Shown here: positions 7,859-16,445 of the stretch, piece after piece
How the letters are laid out: every line of letters starts with the position of its first letter
Numbering within the stretch: position 1 is the first letter of the stretch
NCBI RefSeq assembly: GCF_017353185.1
Contig: NZ_JAFMYV010000006.1
Location: forward strand, 308,510-372,509
Reading direction: 5' to 3'
DNA: 64,000 bases
Source: Fibrella rubiginis
GTDB taxonomy: Bacteria; Bacteroidota; Bacteroidia; Cytophagales; Spirosomataceae
The notes under the pieces: model-generated
The model's database searches: none
What the model was told of the DNA's origin: nothing
The model's input: only the letters and a program-made list of their open reading frames with translations
Position numbers and translations under genes: made by a program

Positions 7859-8917
7859 TTATTGCACTGTCTTCTCCTTTCCCGCCAACTGCCCGCAGGC
7901 GGCGTCAATATCTTTACCCCGGCTACGGCGGATGCTCACAATCACGCCGCGATCTTCCAGATAGCCCGCAAACTTGTCGAGGGTTTGAGGATCGGTATTT
8001 TTGAAACTGGCTTCGGCAATAGGATTATATTCGATGATATTAACCTTGGCAGGCACCTTTTTGGTAAACTCCCAAAGTTCTTTGGCATCCTGCAACGTAT
8101 CGTTGAAGTTGTAGAACACAATGTATTCAAACGTGACGCGGGTGCCGGTTTTTCGGTAAAAATAGCCCAATGCATCGGCCAGGTTAGCCAGCGAATTACT
8201 TTCATTGATGGGCATGATCTGGTCGCGCTTCAGGTCATTGGCCGCGTGCAGCGACAGGGCCAGGTTGGTCTTCACGCCGTCGTCGCCCAGTTGCCGGATC
8301 ATCTTGGCAATACCCGCCGTTGAGATCGTAATCCGCTTTGGCGACATACCCAGCCCATCGGGTGAGGTGATGCGATCAACGGATTCGAGCACGTTTTTGT
8401 AGTTCAGCAGCGGCTCGCCCATGCCCATATAAACGATGTTCGTCAGTGGCGCGTTGAACGTGGTTTTGGCCTGTCGGTCAATTTCCACCACCTGATCATA
8501 AATCTCAGCCGCATCAAGGTTACGCTTACGGTCCATGTAGCCCGTAGCGCAGAATTTACACGTGAGCGAGCATCCCACCTGACTCGATACGCAAGCCGTC
8601 ATTCTATCCGTGTCGTCGGTACGTAGTGCCGGGATCAGCACACCCTCAACCAGATTACCATCAAACAGCCGAAACGACGATTTAATCGTGCCGTCGTTGC
8701 TGCGCTGCTCGGTGGCCACTGTCAGCGAATTAATGGCAAAATCGGTGTCGAGTTTATCGCGCAGGGCTACGCTCAGGTTGCTCATCTGCTCAAATGACCT
8801 CGCTGATTTTTTCCAAAGCCACTCGTGCACTTGCTTTGCCCGAAAGGCCGGTTCACCGTTCTGCTTAAACCAGTCGGTGAGTTGCGCGGGCGTCTGTTTT
8901 CTGATGTCTTGTTTCAC
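7859..8917 (-). CDS. rlmN: 23S rRNA (adenine-2503-C2)-methyltransferase RlmN
   Basis: Radical-SAM dual-specificity methyltransferase for A2503 of 23S rRNA and A37 of some tRNAs. 352 residues, family length. The radical SAM cluster is C116-x3-C120-x2-C123 (GCSLTCKFCATGY). Cys109 and Cys341 correspond to the conserved pair needed for the methyl-cysteine mechanism. MGMGEPLLNYKNV is a typical SAM-binding segment. It is last in a leftward run yqeY-cvpA-uma2-rlmN, 3 nt from the Uma2 stop. Confidence 0.95.
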   Translation of the reverse strand: MKQDIRKQTPAQLTDWFKQNGEPAFRAKQVHEWLWKKSARSFEQMSNLSVALRDKLDTDFAINSLTVATEQRSNDGTIKSSFRLFDGNLVEGVLIPALRTDDTDRMTACVSSQVGCSLTCKFCATGYMDRKRNLDAAEIYDQVVEIDRQAKTTFNAPLTNIVYMGMGEPLLNYKNVLESVDRITSPDGLGMSPKRITISTAGIAKMIRQLGDDGVKTNLALSLHAANDLKRDQIMPINESNSLANLADALGYFYRKTGTRVTFEYIVFYNFNDTLQDAKELWEFTKKVPAKVNIIEYNPIAEASFKNTDPQTLDKFAGYLEDRGVIVSIRRSRGKDIDAACGQLAGKEKTVQ

Positions 8918-8920
8918 AGT

Positions 8921-9523
8921 TTAATAGACAATTTCCTCTTCGTCGAGTAGGTTTTTAATGTTCAGCACACAATCGTCCAGCACAGGTACGTCGTTGCTCC
9001 AGTTGGTGATAATGCTGTCTTTTCCAGCTTCCATAATGACCACCTTGCGCGAAGCGGTCAGCACCCATAACACGCGCTCCACGCCGAAATCAAATAGAGC
9101 CTGTGATTTTTCGAGGATATAATTTACGTCATTTGCCGCGCCTCCGTCCCAGTCGATTCGGATGTCTACTTCGACCATCACTTTGGGTGGCACGTCGAAG
9201 TATTTACCTTTTAAAGCGGGTAGGGTAGCTTTGTCAAAGATGGCAATGTCAGCAGAGAAGTTGTTCCGAAGATTAATGTGCAGTCCGGCTTCGCTGGAAG
9301 CCACCTTGTATTTTTTACGATCAATCCGATTCCAGATCGTCGCTGCAATAGCCATGACAATAAAACTCTGTAAATCACTACTTCCCATAATGTCTTCTGG
9401 TTTGACGCGACCCGCCAGCACCTCACGATAGCCTTTATAATACAATGGTCTGCCGTTTAGCACTTCGCGCACCAGTTGGGCCGGAATGGCCGACGTTTGT
9501 ACGGGTTCTTCAGTGGTTGTCAT
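8921..9523 (-). CDS. Uma2-family (DUF820) restriction-endonuclease-like protein
   Basis: 200 residues with the PD-(D/E)XK-like pattern of Uma2 proteins: FSADIAIFDK (Asp), then PPKVMVEVDIRID (Glu) and a helix with KSQALFDFGVERVLWV. Uma2 proteins are abundant in cyanobacteria and some Bacteroidota; their role is unsettled (nuclease fold, possibly linked to mobile DNA). The start overlaps the cvpA stop by 4 nt (ATGA), so it is translated within a housekeeping operon, which is unusual for a solitary nuclease-fold gene. Confidence 0.8.
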   Translation of the reverse strand: MTTTEEPVQTSAIPAQLVREVLNGRPLYYKGYREVLAGRVKPEDIMGSSDLQSFIVMAIAATIWNRIDRKKYKVASSEAGLHINLRNNFSADIAIFDKATLPALKGKYFDVPPKVMVEVDIRIDWDGGAANDVNYILEKSQALFDFGVERVLWVLTASRKVVIMEAGKDSIITNWSNDVPVLDDCVLNIKNLLDEEEIVY

Positions 9524-10056
9524 GGCGTTATGCTTTGGTCGCGTTTAAACTTCCGCCCCGCCTCCAGGCCTTTCGGCATCCAGACCGTCGCTACATCCAT
9601 CACCTTGGGGGCTATGGGGCGTAGCAGGGGGTACATGAAACTGTCACGGGCTTGATTAGCAGGCATTTTAACGTTCATAAAACTAAACAGCCAGAGAATC
9701 ACACTAATTCCAAAGACCCAGGTGAATATGCCCACCGCCGCCCCTGCAACGCTGTCGAACGTGCCCAGCAACGTGTATTTCAGGCTCCGCCGCAGGGCAA
9801 ATCCCATGCGGTTGATCATGAATACGACGGGGAAAAAGATGATGGAAAAACCCAGCCAGGGCAGAAATTTCCGGGCCAGTTCGCGGCTGATGTAGGGAGC
9901 CAACAGGTCGATACCAAATTGCAGGAACTTAAACCCCACAATAAGCGCAATCACGAAGGCTATGATAGCCACAATCTCGACCAGCAACCCTTTGCGGTAG
10001 CCATTGTATGCTCCCCAGGCCAGGGGTATCAAAATCAGAATGTCGAGGGTTGCCAT
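9520..10056 (-). CDS. CvpA-family inner-membrane protein
   Basis: 178-residue integral membrane protein with four hydrophobic segments (start LDILILIPLAWGAYNGYRKG, then IIAFVIALIVGFKFL, FLPWLGFSIIFFPVVFMI, and GIFTWVFGISVILWLFSF). The GAYNGYRKGLL loop after helix 1 is the family signature. CvpA is needed for colicin V secretion in E. coli and for envelope stress tolerance elsewhere; the exact function is open. A perfect 27-nt-arm inverted repeat separates it from the upstream yqeY gene. Confidence 0.85.
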   Translation of the reverse strand: MATLDILILIPLAWGAYNGYRKGLLVEIVAIIAFVIALIVGFKFLQFGIDLLAPYISRELARKFLPWLGFSIIFFPVVFMINRMGFALRRSLKYTLLGTFDSVAGAAVGIFTWVFGISVILWLFSFMNVKMPANQARDSFMYPLLRPIAPKVMDVATVWMPKGLEAGRKFKRDQSITP

Positions 10057-10065
10057 AAGGTTGAA

Positions 10066-10137
10066 TGTAGCATGTAAACCGAATAATCGGTCGGCAAAAT
10101 GGGCGTCCCTGACCGATTATTCGGTTTACATGCTACA
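10066..10137. repeat. Long intergenic inverted repeat IR-4 (perfect 27-nt arms)
   Basis: Arms 10066-10092 and 10111-10137 are perfectly complementary (TGTAGCATGTAAACCGAATA...), loop 18 nt. It lies between two leftward genes: it abuts the yqeY stop codon and ends 9 nt before the cvpA start on the transcript, so it would form in an intercistronic leader. Confidence 0.95.
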
Positions 10138-10587
10138 CTATAAGAGACTCTTCACCATGGCGGCAATTGATTTGCCGTCGGCCTGACCGGCGAGCGCTTT
10201 ATTGGCGGCACCCATCACCTTACCCATGTCGCCGGGACCAGTAGCACCTACTTGTGCAATCACAGCCTGCACGGCCGAGCGGAGTTCGTCTTCTGAGAGT
10301 TGCTTGGGCAGGTACTTCTCGATTACGGCAATTTCGGCTTCTTCGGTAGCCAGCAGATCTTCGCGACCTTGCTGCCGGTAAATGTCGGCCGAGTCTTTAC
10401 GCTGCTTTACGGCTTTCGAGAGCAGTTTGATTTCGTCTTCAGGTTTCAGGTCGCCGCCGGTGGCACCTTCTTTGGTTTCTTCCAGCAAAATCATGGATTT
10501 CACCGCCCGCAATGCGCGGAGGCGGTCCTGATCTCTGGCTTTCATGGCCTCTTTAACGTCGGCGTCAATTTGTTGCTTCAATGACAT
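10138..10587 (-). CDS. GatB/YqeY domain protein
   Basis: 149 residues from the ATG at 10587 (MSLKQQIDADVKEAMKARDQ); a longer in-frame start would add 12 residues unlike the family. YqeY resembles the tRNA-binding helical tail of GatB in the Asp/Glu-tRNA amidotransferase, and may help tRNA-linked metabolism. Typical segments are LRALRAVKSMI, AEIAVIEKYLPKQLSEDEL and GDMGKVMGAANKALAGQADG. Length is normal. It heads the leftward cvpA-uma2-rlmN run. Confidence 0.9.
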   Translation of the reverse strand: MSLKQQIDADVKEAMKARDQDRLRALRAVKSMILLEETKEGATGGDLKPEDEIKLLSKAVKQRKDSADIYRQQGREDLLATEEAEIAVIEKYLPKQLSEDELRSAVQAVIAQVGATGPGDMGKVMGAANKALAGQADGKSIAAMVKSLL

Positions 10588-10644
10588 GGTCAGTAGCGAA
10601 TAAGTTAATGAACAAAGGTACAAACCTGGCGTGTCTTCAAGAGC

Positions 10645-11316
10645 TTACGGATGTAGAGCCGCCCGCCGCACTGCATTCACCAGGTTATGCGCCCGACGGG
10701 TGGTTTCGGGAATGCGGTAGCCGCCATCGCAACGTAGCATCAGGTCGACACTGGTTTCTAAATCAATCAGGTGGCCGGGTGAGACATAGACGGGGTTTAC
10801 CTTGTTTTTCGTGCGAAGAGCCGCCCCAATAATTTCACCCCGGTGTAGCATCGGCGACCATGAGCCGCGTTCGGGAGCAGGCTCTTCATAACGCCCCACC
10901 AGTACCGACTTGCCACAACCCAGCGTGGGCCGGTCCAGGAGCAAGCCCGCGTGTGAGGCAATACCCAACCGACGCGGATGGGCAATTCCGTGCCCGTCGA
11001 ACACCACCACGTCGGGCAGCACGGTCAATTTGCTCCAGGCTTCGAGTAGGGCCGGTATCTCGCGGAAGGACAACAAACCGGGTACGTACGGAAACGAGGT
11101 CGTCGTGATGGCCGTAGCTTCAGCAATGGTTTCCAGCGTGTCGAGGCGCAGGACGACAATACCTGCGTAGACGGTTTCCTCAAATTTGTTGAACGAAATA
11201 TCGCAGCCCGCTATGGTCTCGGCGGGGCGATCGAGCGGCTGAATACGCACCTGAGTGCGCAGTTGCTGTTGCAGCGCAATCGCCGCTTCGGGGCTGTCGG
11301 GCCAGGGGTGAGTCAT
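10645..11316 (-). CDS. nfi: Endonuclease V (deoxyinosine 3'-endonuclease)
   Basis: 223-residue DNA repair enzyme that nicks one nucleotide 3' of deoxyinosine. Catalytic acidic residues sit in CDISFNKFEE (Asp about 44) and VVFDGHGIAHPRRLGIASH (Asp about 117). The PYVPGLLSFRE strand-separating wedge motif is intact. Family length. It is the last gene of a leftward group with a saccharopine-dehydrogenase-like enzyme and a small membrane protein, 22 nt from the upstream stop. Confidence 0.93.
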   Translation of the reverse strand: MTHPWPDSPEAAIALQQQLRTQVRIQPLDRPAETIAGCDISFNKFEETVYAGIVVLRLDTLETIAEATAITTTSFPYVPGLLSFREIPALLEAWSKLTVLPDVVVFDGHGIAHPRRLGIASHAGLLLDRPTLGCGKSVLVGRYEEPAPERGSWSPMLHRGEIIGAALRTKNKVNPVYVSPGHLIDLETSVDLMLRCDGGYRIPETTRRAHNLVNAVRRAALHP

Positions 11317-11338
11317 AGGAAGGAAGTTTATATTGTGG

Positions 11339-12403
11339 TCAGTTGGCCTCGCGCTTTACGCCACCTATTTCCAACACCAGATCTGCCCCGAATAAGCCCG
11401 CGGGCGTTTGGAAACCGGGCTTAAACTGTCCGTGGAGCACTTTCTTGGTGATGAGTAACGACGCCAGCACGGTCATATCGTAACCATCCGGGCCAGACAG
11501 GCGCGCTTCTGTGACTGTGCCGGCGGCGTTGCGGGCACGGCCCCACACCTGCGTATTGGCCCCGCTGCGTTTGGCTTCGTCGGGGCCGGTAATGCGCTTG
11601 GTAATCTGCTGTTGTACAAACCGTTGCACCCATTTCTGTCGCAGCAGCCAGCCCAGGTAATTGCCCGCACGGGCCAACCGGATAGCCATTGGTTCGGCAG
11701 CCATGAAGGTCTCTATGTTGGGAATGCCCGTGGTGTGGTAAGCCGTGGATACGTCACCCCAGGGGATACTCATGCAGGTTGCTGTTTGCCCATTCAAAAA
11801 CTTAACGGTCAACACCTTATGCGCATAATCAACGCGCTTTAATTTACCATTTTCACGCACCAGCCCGCCCTGCCCAAGACCGTCGGCGGCGGTTTGGGCC
11901 GTTCCGTGGCTCACCGCACCTCCATCGTTGGCAAAGGCCAGTTCCAGGTGCGTGGCATCGGGCAGTTTGTCTTTCAGGTAACGGGCAATGCAATCGGTTG
12001 GTACCACGTCGAACCCCACACCCGACATGAGCATAACCCCCTGTTGTTTGGCTGCTACATCCAGCGCGGCACCCTGTTCAAAAACGGCGACCTCTCCCGT
12101 AATATCCAGATAATGAACACGGTTACGTAGACAGGCCTGCTGCATAGGCAGCGCTGTTTTCGAGAACGGGCCTGCGCAATGCAGCACCACCGGAACACCT
12201 TGCAAAGCTGCATCAAGCGCCGCCGCGTTAGTGAGATCAGCCACGCGGTAATCGAAGCCGAATTGCCCGGCAAGGGGGCGGAGTTTGGCTTCATCACGAC
12301 CGCACAAAATTGGTTTCAGGCCAAACTGACCTACTTTTTCCAGGATTAGCCGGGCGGTATAGCCAGTGGCACCGTAGAGCAAAAACGTATTGGGCGGGTT
12401 CAT
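11339..12403 (-). CDS. Saccharopine dehydrogenase-like NAD(P)-binding protein
   Basis: 354 residues with an N-terminal Rossmann fold (LYGATGYTARLI, G-x-T-G-Y-T) and a mid segment YLDITGEVAVFEQ followed by MSGVGFDVVPTDCIA, typical of the saccharopine-dehydrogenase-like / trans-acting enoyl reductase group. True lysine-pathway saccharopine dehydrogenases differ in the C-terminal half. The substrate is therefore unknown, perhaps an enoyl or keto intermediate. The start overlaps the upstream membrane-protein stop by 4 nt. Confidence 0.82.
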   Translation of the reverse strand: MNPPNTFLLYGATGYTARLILEKVGQFGLKPILCGRDEAKLRPLAGQFGFDYRVADLTNAAALDAALQGVPVVLHCAGPFSKTALPMQQACLRNRVHYLDITGEVAVFEQGAALDVAAKQQGVMLMSGVGFDVVPTDCIARYLKDKLPDATHLELAFANDGGAVSHGTAQTAADGLGQGGLVRENGKLKRVDYAHKVLTVKFLNGQTATCMSIPWGDVSTAYHTTGIPNIETFMAAEPMAIRLARAGNYLGWLLRQKWVQRFVQQQITKRITGPDEAKRSGANTQVWGRARNAAGTVTEARLSGPDGYDMTVLASLLITKKVLHGQFKPGFQTPAGLFGADLVLEIGGVKREAN

Positions 12404-12846
12404 TTAGTCCGGTTTAACCAGCTAAAGATACCAGCGGTGGCCAACCCGCCAACCACATACCACGCCACTGTCATCGACGCCGTAGCCGCCGTACGCCGAA
12501 CAGGGGCGTCGCCCAGGCCCAGCGGCTCGGCCAGCGTAACGGCTCCGGCACCAGCCAGAGCCCCCAGGACAGCACCTAACGGCCAGACAGCTTCTTTTTT
12601 TGCCAAACCTATCAGGCTGTAGTAAAGCGTATTAGACAACAGGTCGCCAGCCATAGCCGTGGCATAGAGGGCATTGCCAGTGGGTGTAGGCAGACCTGTA
12701 GCTTTCGTAATCTTAACGACGCCGCGCTCCCCCAGTTTCTGCACGTGCGGCGCTTTTGGCTCGACCTGCCGAACAGTTTCGTGCAGGGCGTTCAGGGCAA
12801 CAGCCCCGGCAAGGCCGCTGAGTAGCGCATTAGGAATAGTATTCAT
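12400..12846 (-). CDS. Small membrane protein, unknown
   Basis: 148 residues with Gly/Ala-rich hydrophobic stretches (ALLSGLAGAVALNALHETV, YATAMAGDLLSNTLYYSLIG, PLGAVLGALAGAGAVTLAEP, VAWYVVGGLATAGIFSWL), so probably four membrane helices. The central polar part has KLGERGVVKITKATG. I do not recognise a characterised family. It is the first gene of a tightly overlapping leftward operon with the saccharopine-dehydrogenase-like enzyme, hinting at joint function. Confidence 0.75.
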   Translation of the reverse strand: MNTIPNALLSGLAGAVALNALHETVRQVEPKAPHVQKLGERGVVKITKATGLPTPTGNALYATAMAGDLLSNTLYYSLIGLAKKEAVWPLGAVLGALAGAGAVTLAEPLGLGDAPVRRTAATASMTVAWYVVGGLATAGIFSWLNRTK

Positions 12847-12903
12847 GTTGAGTCAGATGCTTTTTAGGATAACTAACCGTGTCGCCTTTTGTGCGAAAAC
12901 TCT

Positions 12904-13851
12904 ATGCCCAGCCCAAATCCTACCCGCCGCCAGACCCTTGCCGCGCTCACTGCTTTACCCGCCGTTTTAGGCACGAAAGCCACCGCTGCCCAACCCAACG
13001 AGCCTGCCAAAACAGCTCCATTTACGGTCTGTTTGAACATGAGTACCATTATGGGCCATAAACTGGGCTTTATTGGTGAACTGGAAACGGCTGCCAGGGC
13101 AGGGTTCCGATCTGTAGAAGTATGGGTAGGCACGATGCAGGAGTACCTGAAAACAAACACCCCCGCCCAAGCTCGTCGACGCATTAGTGACCTTGGCCTG
13201 ACGGTAGAAAATGCGATTGGGTTTGCCCCCTGGATTGTGGATGATGCCGAAGCGCGTCAGAGGGGTCTCGACCAGATGAAGCGCGAAATGGATCAGTTGG
13301 CACAACTCGGCTGCAAGCGCGTGGCTGCCCCACCCATTGGTGCCCACACCCCTACTGCCCCTATTATTAACCTGCACCGGGCGGCCGAGCGATACCGGAC
13401 GCTGCTGGAACTGGGCGTACAGACGGGGGTAAATCCGCAACTGGAACTATGGGGCTTTGCCAAAAACCTGAACCGTGTTTCTGACGTGCTCTTTGTAGCT
13501 GCCGAAGCGGGCCACCCCAACGCCCGCCTGTTGCTCGACGTGTATCACCTCTACAAAGGTGAATCGGGTACGGCGGCTTTACCACTCGTGGGCAAACCGG
13601 CCATCGAGGTGTTTCATGTTAATGACTATCCTGCTACATTGCTCCCCGCCCAAATAACTGACGCCGACCGCGTGTACCCTGGCGACGGCGTGGCTCCTAT
13701 CAAAGCTATTCTGAAACAGATTCAGGACCCCGCCAAACCCATCGTGATTTCGCTGGAAGTGTTTAACAAGGGTTACTACGCCCAACCCGCTGATGTAGTG
13801 GCAAAAACAGCGTTCCAGAAAATGAGTAACCTGGTGAGGAATGATAAGTGA
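12904..13851 (+). CDS. Exported sugar phosphate isomerase/epimerase-like protein
   Basis: 315 residues from the ATG at 12904. The N-terminus NPTRRQTLAALTALPA carries a twin-arginine motif and a signal-like core, so Tat export is likely. The rest is a xylose-isomerase-like TIM barrel (AP endonuclease 2 fold) with metal-ligand-like residues in LELWGF, LLLDVYHLYKG, VFHVNDYPA and ISLEVFNKGYY. Such proteins act on myo-inositol or sugar derivatives. It is paired in function class with another exported isomerase at about 38.7 kb. The start at TTG 12889 is possible but less likely. Confidence 0.82.
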   Translation: MPSPNPTRRQTLAALTALPAVLGTKATAAQPNEPAKTAPFTVCLNMSTIMGHKLGFIGELETAARAGFRSVEVWVGTMQEYLKTNTPAQARRRISDLGLTVENAIGFAPWIVDDAEARQRGLDQMKREMDQLAQLGCKRVAAPPIGAHTPTAPIINLHRAAERYRTLLELGVQTGVNPQLELWGFAKNLNRVSDVLFVAAEAGHPNARLLLDVYHLYKGESGTAALPLVGKPAIEVFHVNDYPATLLPAQITDADRVYPGDGVAPIKAILKQIQDPAKPIVISLEVFNKGYYAQPADVVAKTAFQKMSNLVRNDK

Positions 13852-13939
13852 TGCGCAGTTGGTAAGAACTGGCGGCGGCCAACGGTAGTTATGCCAATGC
13901 TATACTCATCCCTTAGCGTTTATCACTCATCACGCAAAA

Positions 13940-14662
13940 ATGACTCGCTTATCTGTTAATATTAACAAAATTGCCACGATCCGAAACGCGCGTGGAGGTA
14001 ACAATCCCAATCTAGTGCAGGTGGCCTTGGACTGCGAACGTTTTGGTGCTCAAGGCATTACCGTTCATCCCCGTCCCGACGAACGGCACATTCGTTATCA
14101 GGACGTGCTGGACCTACACGAAGTCGTCACCACCGAGTTCAACATTGAAGGCAACCCCGACGACCGGTTTATCGAACTGGTACGCCGCGCGAAACCAGCC
14201 CAGGTCACGCTGGTTCCCGACGCCCCCGACGCAATCACGTCCAACGCTGGCTGGGACACGATTCGCCATGCCGACCATTTGCGGCAGCTTATTGATACAT
14301 TCAGGGCCGACGGCATCCGGGTATCTATCTTTGTCGATGCCAACGAGCGGATGGTGGAGGGGGCAAGAGCTGTAGGTACCGACCGCATTGAACTTTACAC
14401 CGAACCCTACGCTACTCAATACCCCAACGACCGTGACGCAGCTGTGGCCCCGTTTGTCAAAGCGGCCCAGAAAGCGCAGGAGTTAGGGTTGGGCCTCAAC
14501 GCGGGCCATGATCTGAGCCTGGAAAACCTTCGTTTTTTTGCCGAAAAGGTCCCCGGTCTCCTCGAAGTGTCTATTGGTCACGCCCTTATCTGTGACGCGC
14601 TCTACTTCGGGTTGGAAAACACGATTCAGATGTACAGAAGAGAATTAATGTACAATGAATAA
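13940..14662 (+). CDS. pdxJ: Pyridoxine 5'-phosphate synthase PdxJ
   Basis: Final step of the DXP-dependent vitamin B6 pathway: condenses 3-amino-2-oxopropyl phosphate with deoxyxylulose 5-phosphate. 240 residues. Family motifs: [31 protein letters not shown], catalytic Glu in [21 protein letters not shown] and [12 protein letters not shown]. Odd point: the last residues LMYNE and the stop codon are written by the left arm of IR-5, so the 3' end of the gene has been shaped by the repeat. Confidence 0.95.
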   Translation: MTRLSVNINKIATIRNARGGNNPNLVQVALDCERFGAQGITVHPRPDERHIRYQDVLDLHEVVTTEFNIEGNPDDRFIELVRRAKPAQVTLVPDAPDAITSNAGWDTIRHADHLRQLIDTFRADGIRVSIFVDANERMVEGARAVGTDRIELYTEPYATQYPNDRDAAVAPFVKAAQKAQELGLGLNAGHDLSLENLRFFAEKVPGLLEVSIGHALICDALYFGLENTIQMYRRELMYNE

Positions 14663-14728
14663 GGCACAATGGCTTCGCGCCCTTACGCCGGTGCGTCACC
14701 CCATTGTGCCTTATTCATTGTACATTAA
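14645..14728. repeat. Long intergenic inverted repeat IR-5 overlapping the end of pdxJ
   Basis: Arms 14645-14672 and 14701-14728 are perfectly complementary over 28 nt (TTAATGTACAATGAATAAGG...), loop 28 nt. The left arm encodes the last codons and TAA stop of pdxJ. The words TTAATGTACAATG and ACAATGGCTTCGCGC recur in IR-15. Both flanking genes are rightward; the right arm ends 12 nt before the mnmH start. Confidence 0.95.
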
Positions 14729-14740
14729 ACCCGTATCCCC

Positions 14741-15790
14741 ATGCCCCTATCCGTCCCTGATTTCCTGACCAAGGCCGAAGCGCTGCCCATTATCGACGTT
14801 CGTTCGCCGGGGGAGTTTGGGCACGCGCACATTCCGGGGGCGGTAAGCATGCCCCTGTTTGATGATGACGAACGAGCACTGGTGGGCACCAAATACAAAC
14901 AGGCCGGAAAAGACCATGCCGTATTGCTGGGACTGGATATGGTGGGGCCAAAGATGTCGGGGTTCGTGCGGGCGGCTAAAAAGCTGAATCCGCAGGGCAA
15001 GCAGGTGCTGGTGCATTGCTGGCGCGGTGGCATGCGCTCTGGCTCAATGGCGTGGCTATTCAACACGGCCGGTGTGCAGGCCGACACGCTGGTGGGCGGC
15101 TACAAAGCCTATCGTAACACCGTACTAACGGGCTTAGCTGAACCGCGTAACCTGATCATTCTGGGTGGAAAAACAGGTTCCGGCAAAACAGACATCCTGA
15201 AAGAATTAGCCGCACAGGGTGAGCAAACCATTGATCTTGAAGGACTTGCTCACCATAAAGGTTCGTCATATGGAGCCATCGGGCAGTTGCCGCAGCCGTC
15301 GAGCGAGATGTTCGAGAACCTGATTTACGATAAGTGGCGGCAGCTCGACCCCAACCGCCGCATCTGGCTCGAAGACGAAAGCCGCAACGTGGGTAGCTGC
15401 TTTATTGCCCCGCCCCTCTGGACCCAAATGAGAGCCGCCCCCGTCGCCTTTGTCGACGTACCCAAGGCAGTGCGGGTAGAGCGGCTGGTTCGTGAATACA
15501 CCGGCATCGACCATGACCTGCTGGTTGAGGCCACCGAGCGCATCAGAAAACGGCTGGGCGGGCAGGCTACCAAAGATTGTCTGGCCGCGTTGGAACAACA
15601 GGATTACGCTACTGTGGCCAACATCACGCTTGATTATTACGACAAAGCCTACCTACACGGCCTCAGCCTGCGCGATCAGGCTAATGTGCACCCCGTAGCC
15701 ATTGAACAGGACACGCCCGCCAAAACCGCGCAGCAACTAATAGCCTGGGCCGAACAAGGGCTGCAGAGCAGTAGTCTGGTAAACGGGTAA
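14741..15790 (+). CDS. mnmH: tRNA 2-selenouridine synthase MnmH (SelU/YbbB)
   Basis: 349 residues. Converts 2-thiouridine to 2-selenouridine at the tRNA wobble base via geranylation. The N-terminal rhodanese domain (IIDVRSPGEFGHAHIPGA) has the catalytic Cys in VHCWRGGMRSGSMAWL near residue 90. The C-terminal half has a P-loop (LGGKTGSGKTDIL). Length and order match the family. I see no selenophosphate synthase in this window, so whether the enzyme stops at the geranylated or thio form here is unknown. Confidence 0.93.
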   Translation: MPLSVPDFLTKAEALPIIDVRSPGEFGHAHIPGAVSMPLFDDDERALVGTKYKQAGKDHAVLLGLDMVGPKMSGFVRAAKKLNPQGKQVLVHCWRGGMRSGSMAWLFNTAGVQADTLVGGYKAYRNTVLTGLAEPRNLIILGGKTGSGKTDILKELAAQGEQTIDLEGLAHHKGSSYGAIGQLPQPSSEMFENLIYDKWRQLDPNRRIWLEDESRNVGSCFIAPPLWTQMRAAPVAFVDVPKAVRVERLVREYTGIDHDLLVEATERIRKRLGGQATKDCLAALEQQDYATVANITLDYYDKAYLHGLSLRDQANVHPVAIEQDTPAKTAQQLIAWAEQGLQSSSLVNG

Positions 15791-16369
15791 TTACAGCTTT
15801 TTTGCGTTGAAATGGCGGATCACCTCGCGCTTGGGAAACGCCAGCCGCCAAACCGCCAATGGTTGCTTCTGTTTACCAAAACATTGCTGGCAAAGCGCGT
15901 TTGTGGCGGGCACAGCAGCGTTGTAAACAAACAGCGTATCGGCAATCCGCTGAATATTACTGGTCTGTGCCAGTTTATTTTCGGCGTTGTAGGCATAGGC
16001 GTCCAGCACCTCGCGCTCTTTCTTCGACAATGCCGGATTTTGTACATCAGCAGCACTTAACAGGCTGATTGTCATGCCATATCGTTTCGCCAACGCTTGT
16101 GTTTTGGGTAAATCACGCAGGTTACAAACGCCCGCCGGATCAGTGGTCGAAGCTAACTTGGCCGAGGCTTCCTGCTGGGCAATGGTTACCAGTTGCTCGC
16201 CCCAGCTGTTTACAGCTTCGCTTAGATCAGCATCGGTTACGCGCTTGATCTTCATGTCGGCCATCTGCTGCTTCAGCTTGTCGGAATGTTGCAGGCGCTC
16301 TGGATTGCAGGAGATAACGGAGGAAAGGAGGAACAGAAGAACGGAAGAAAGAAGAGGGGACTTACGCAT
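15791..16369 (-). CDS. DUF3365-like lipoprotein with degenerate haem motif
   Basis: 192 residues from ATG 16369. The N-terminus MRKSPLLSSVLLFLLSSVIS ends in a lipobox Cys (VISC). The body contains VCNLRDLPKTQALAKRYGM, typical of DUF3365/Tll0287-like c-type haem proteins. In that family a CxxCH motif binds haem near the C-terminus; here the equivalent segment reads NALCQQCFGKQ, with Phe in place of His. It therefore either binds haem differently or has lost it. It abuts the mnmH stop head-on (convergent, no gap). Confidence 0.6.
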   Translation of the reverse strand: MRKSPLLSSVLLFLLSSVISCNPERLQHSDKLKQQMADMKIKRVTDADLSEAVNSWGEQLVTIAQQEASAKLASTTDPAGVCNLRDLPKTQALAKRYGMTISLLSAADVQNPALSKKEREVLDAYAYNAENKLAQTSNIQRIADTLFVYNAAVPATNALCQQCFGKQKQPLAVWRLAFPKREVIRHFNAKKL

Positions 16370-16445
16370 GACCATGTGGTTTTCATAAAAACACCGCCCA
16401 TCGCGCTTGGGTTGCAATCTGACGATCCAACAGCGTTGGCCCTAT

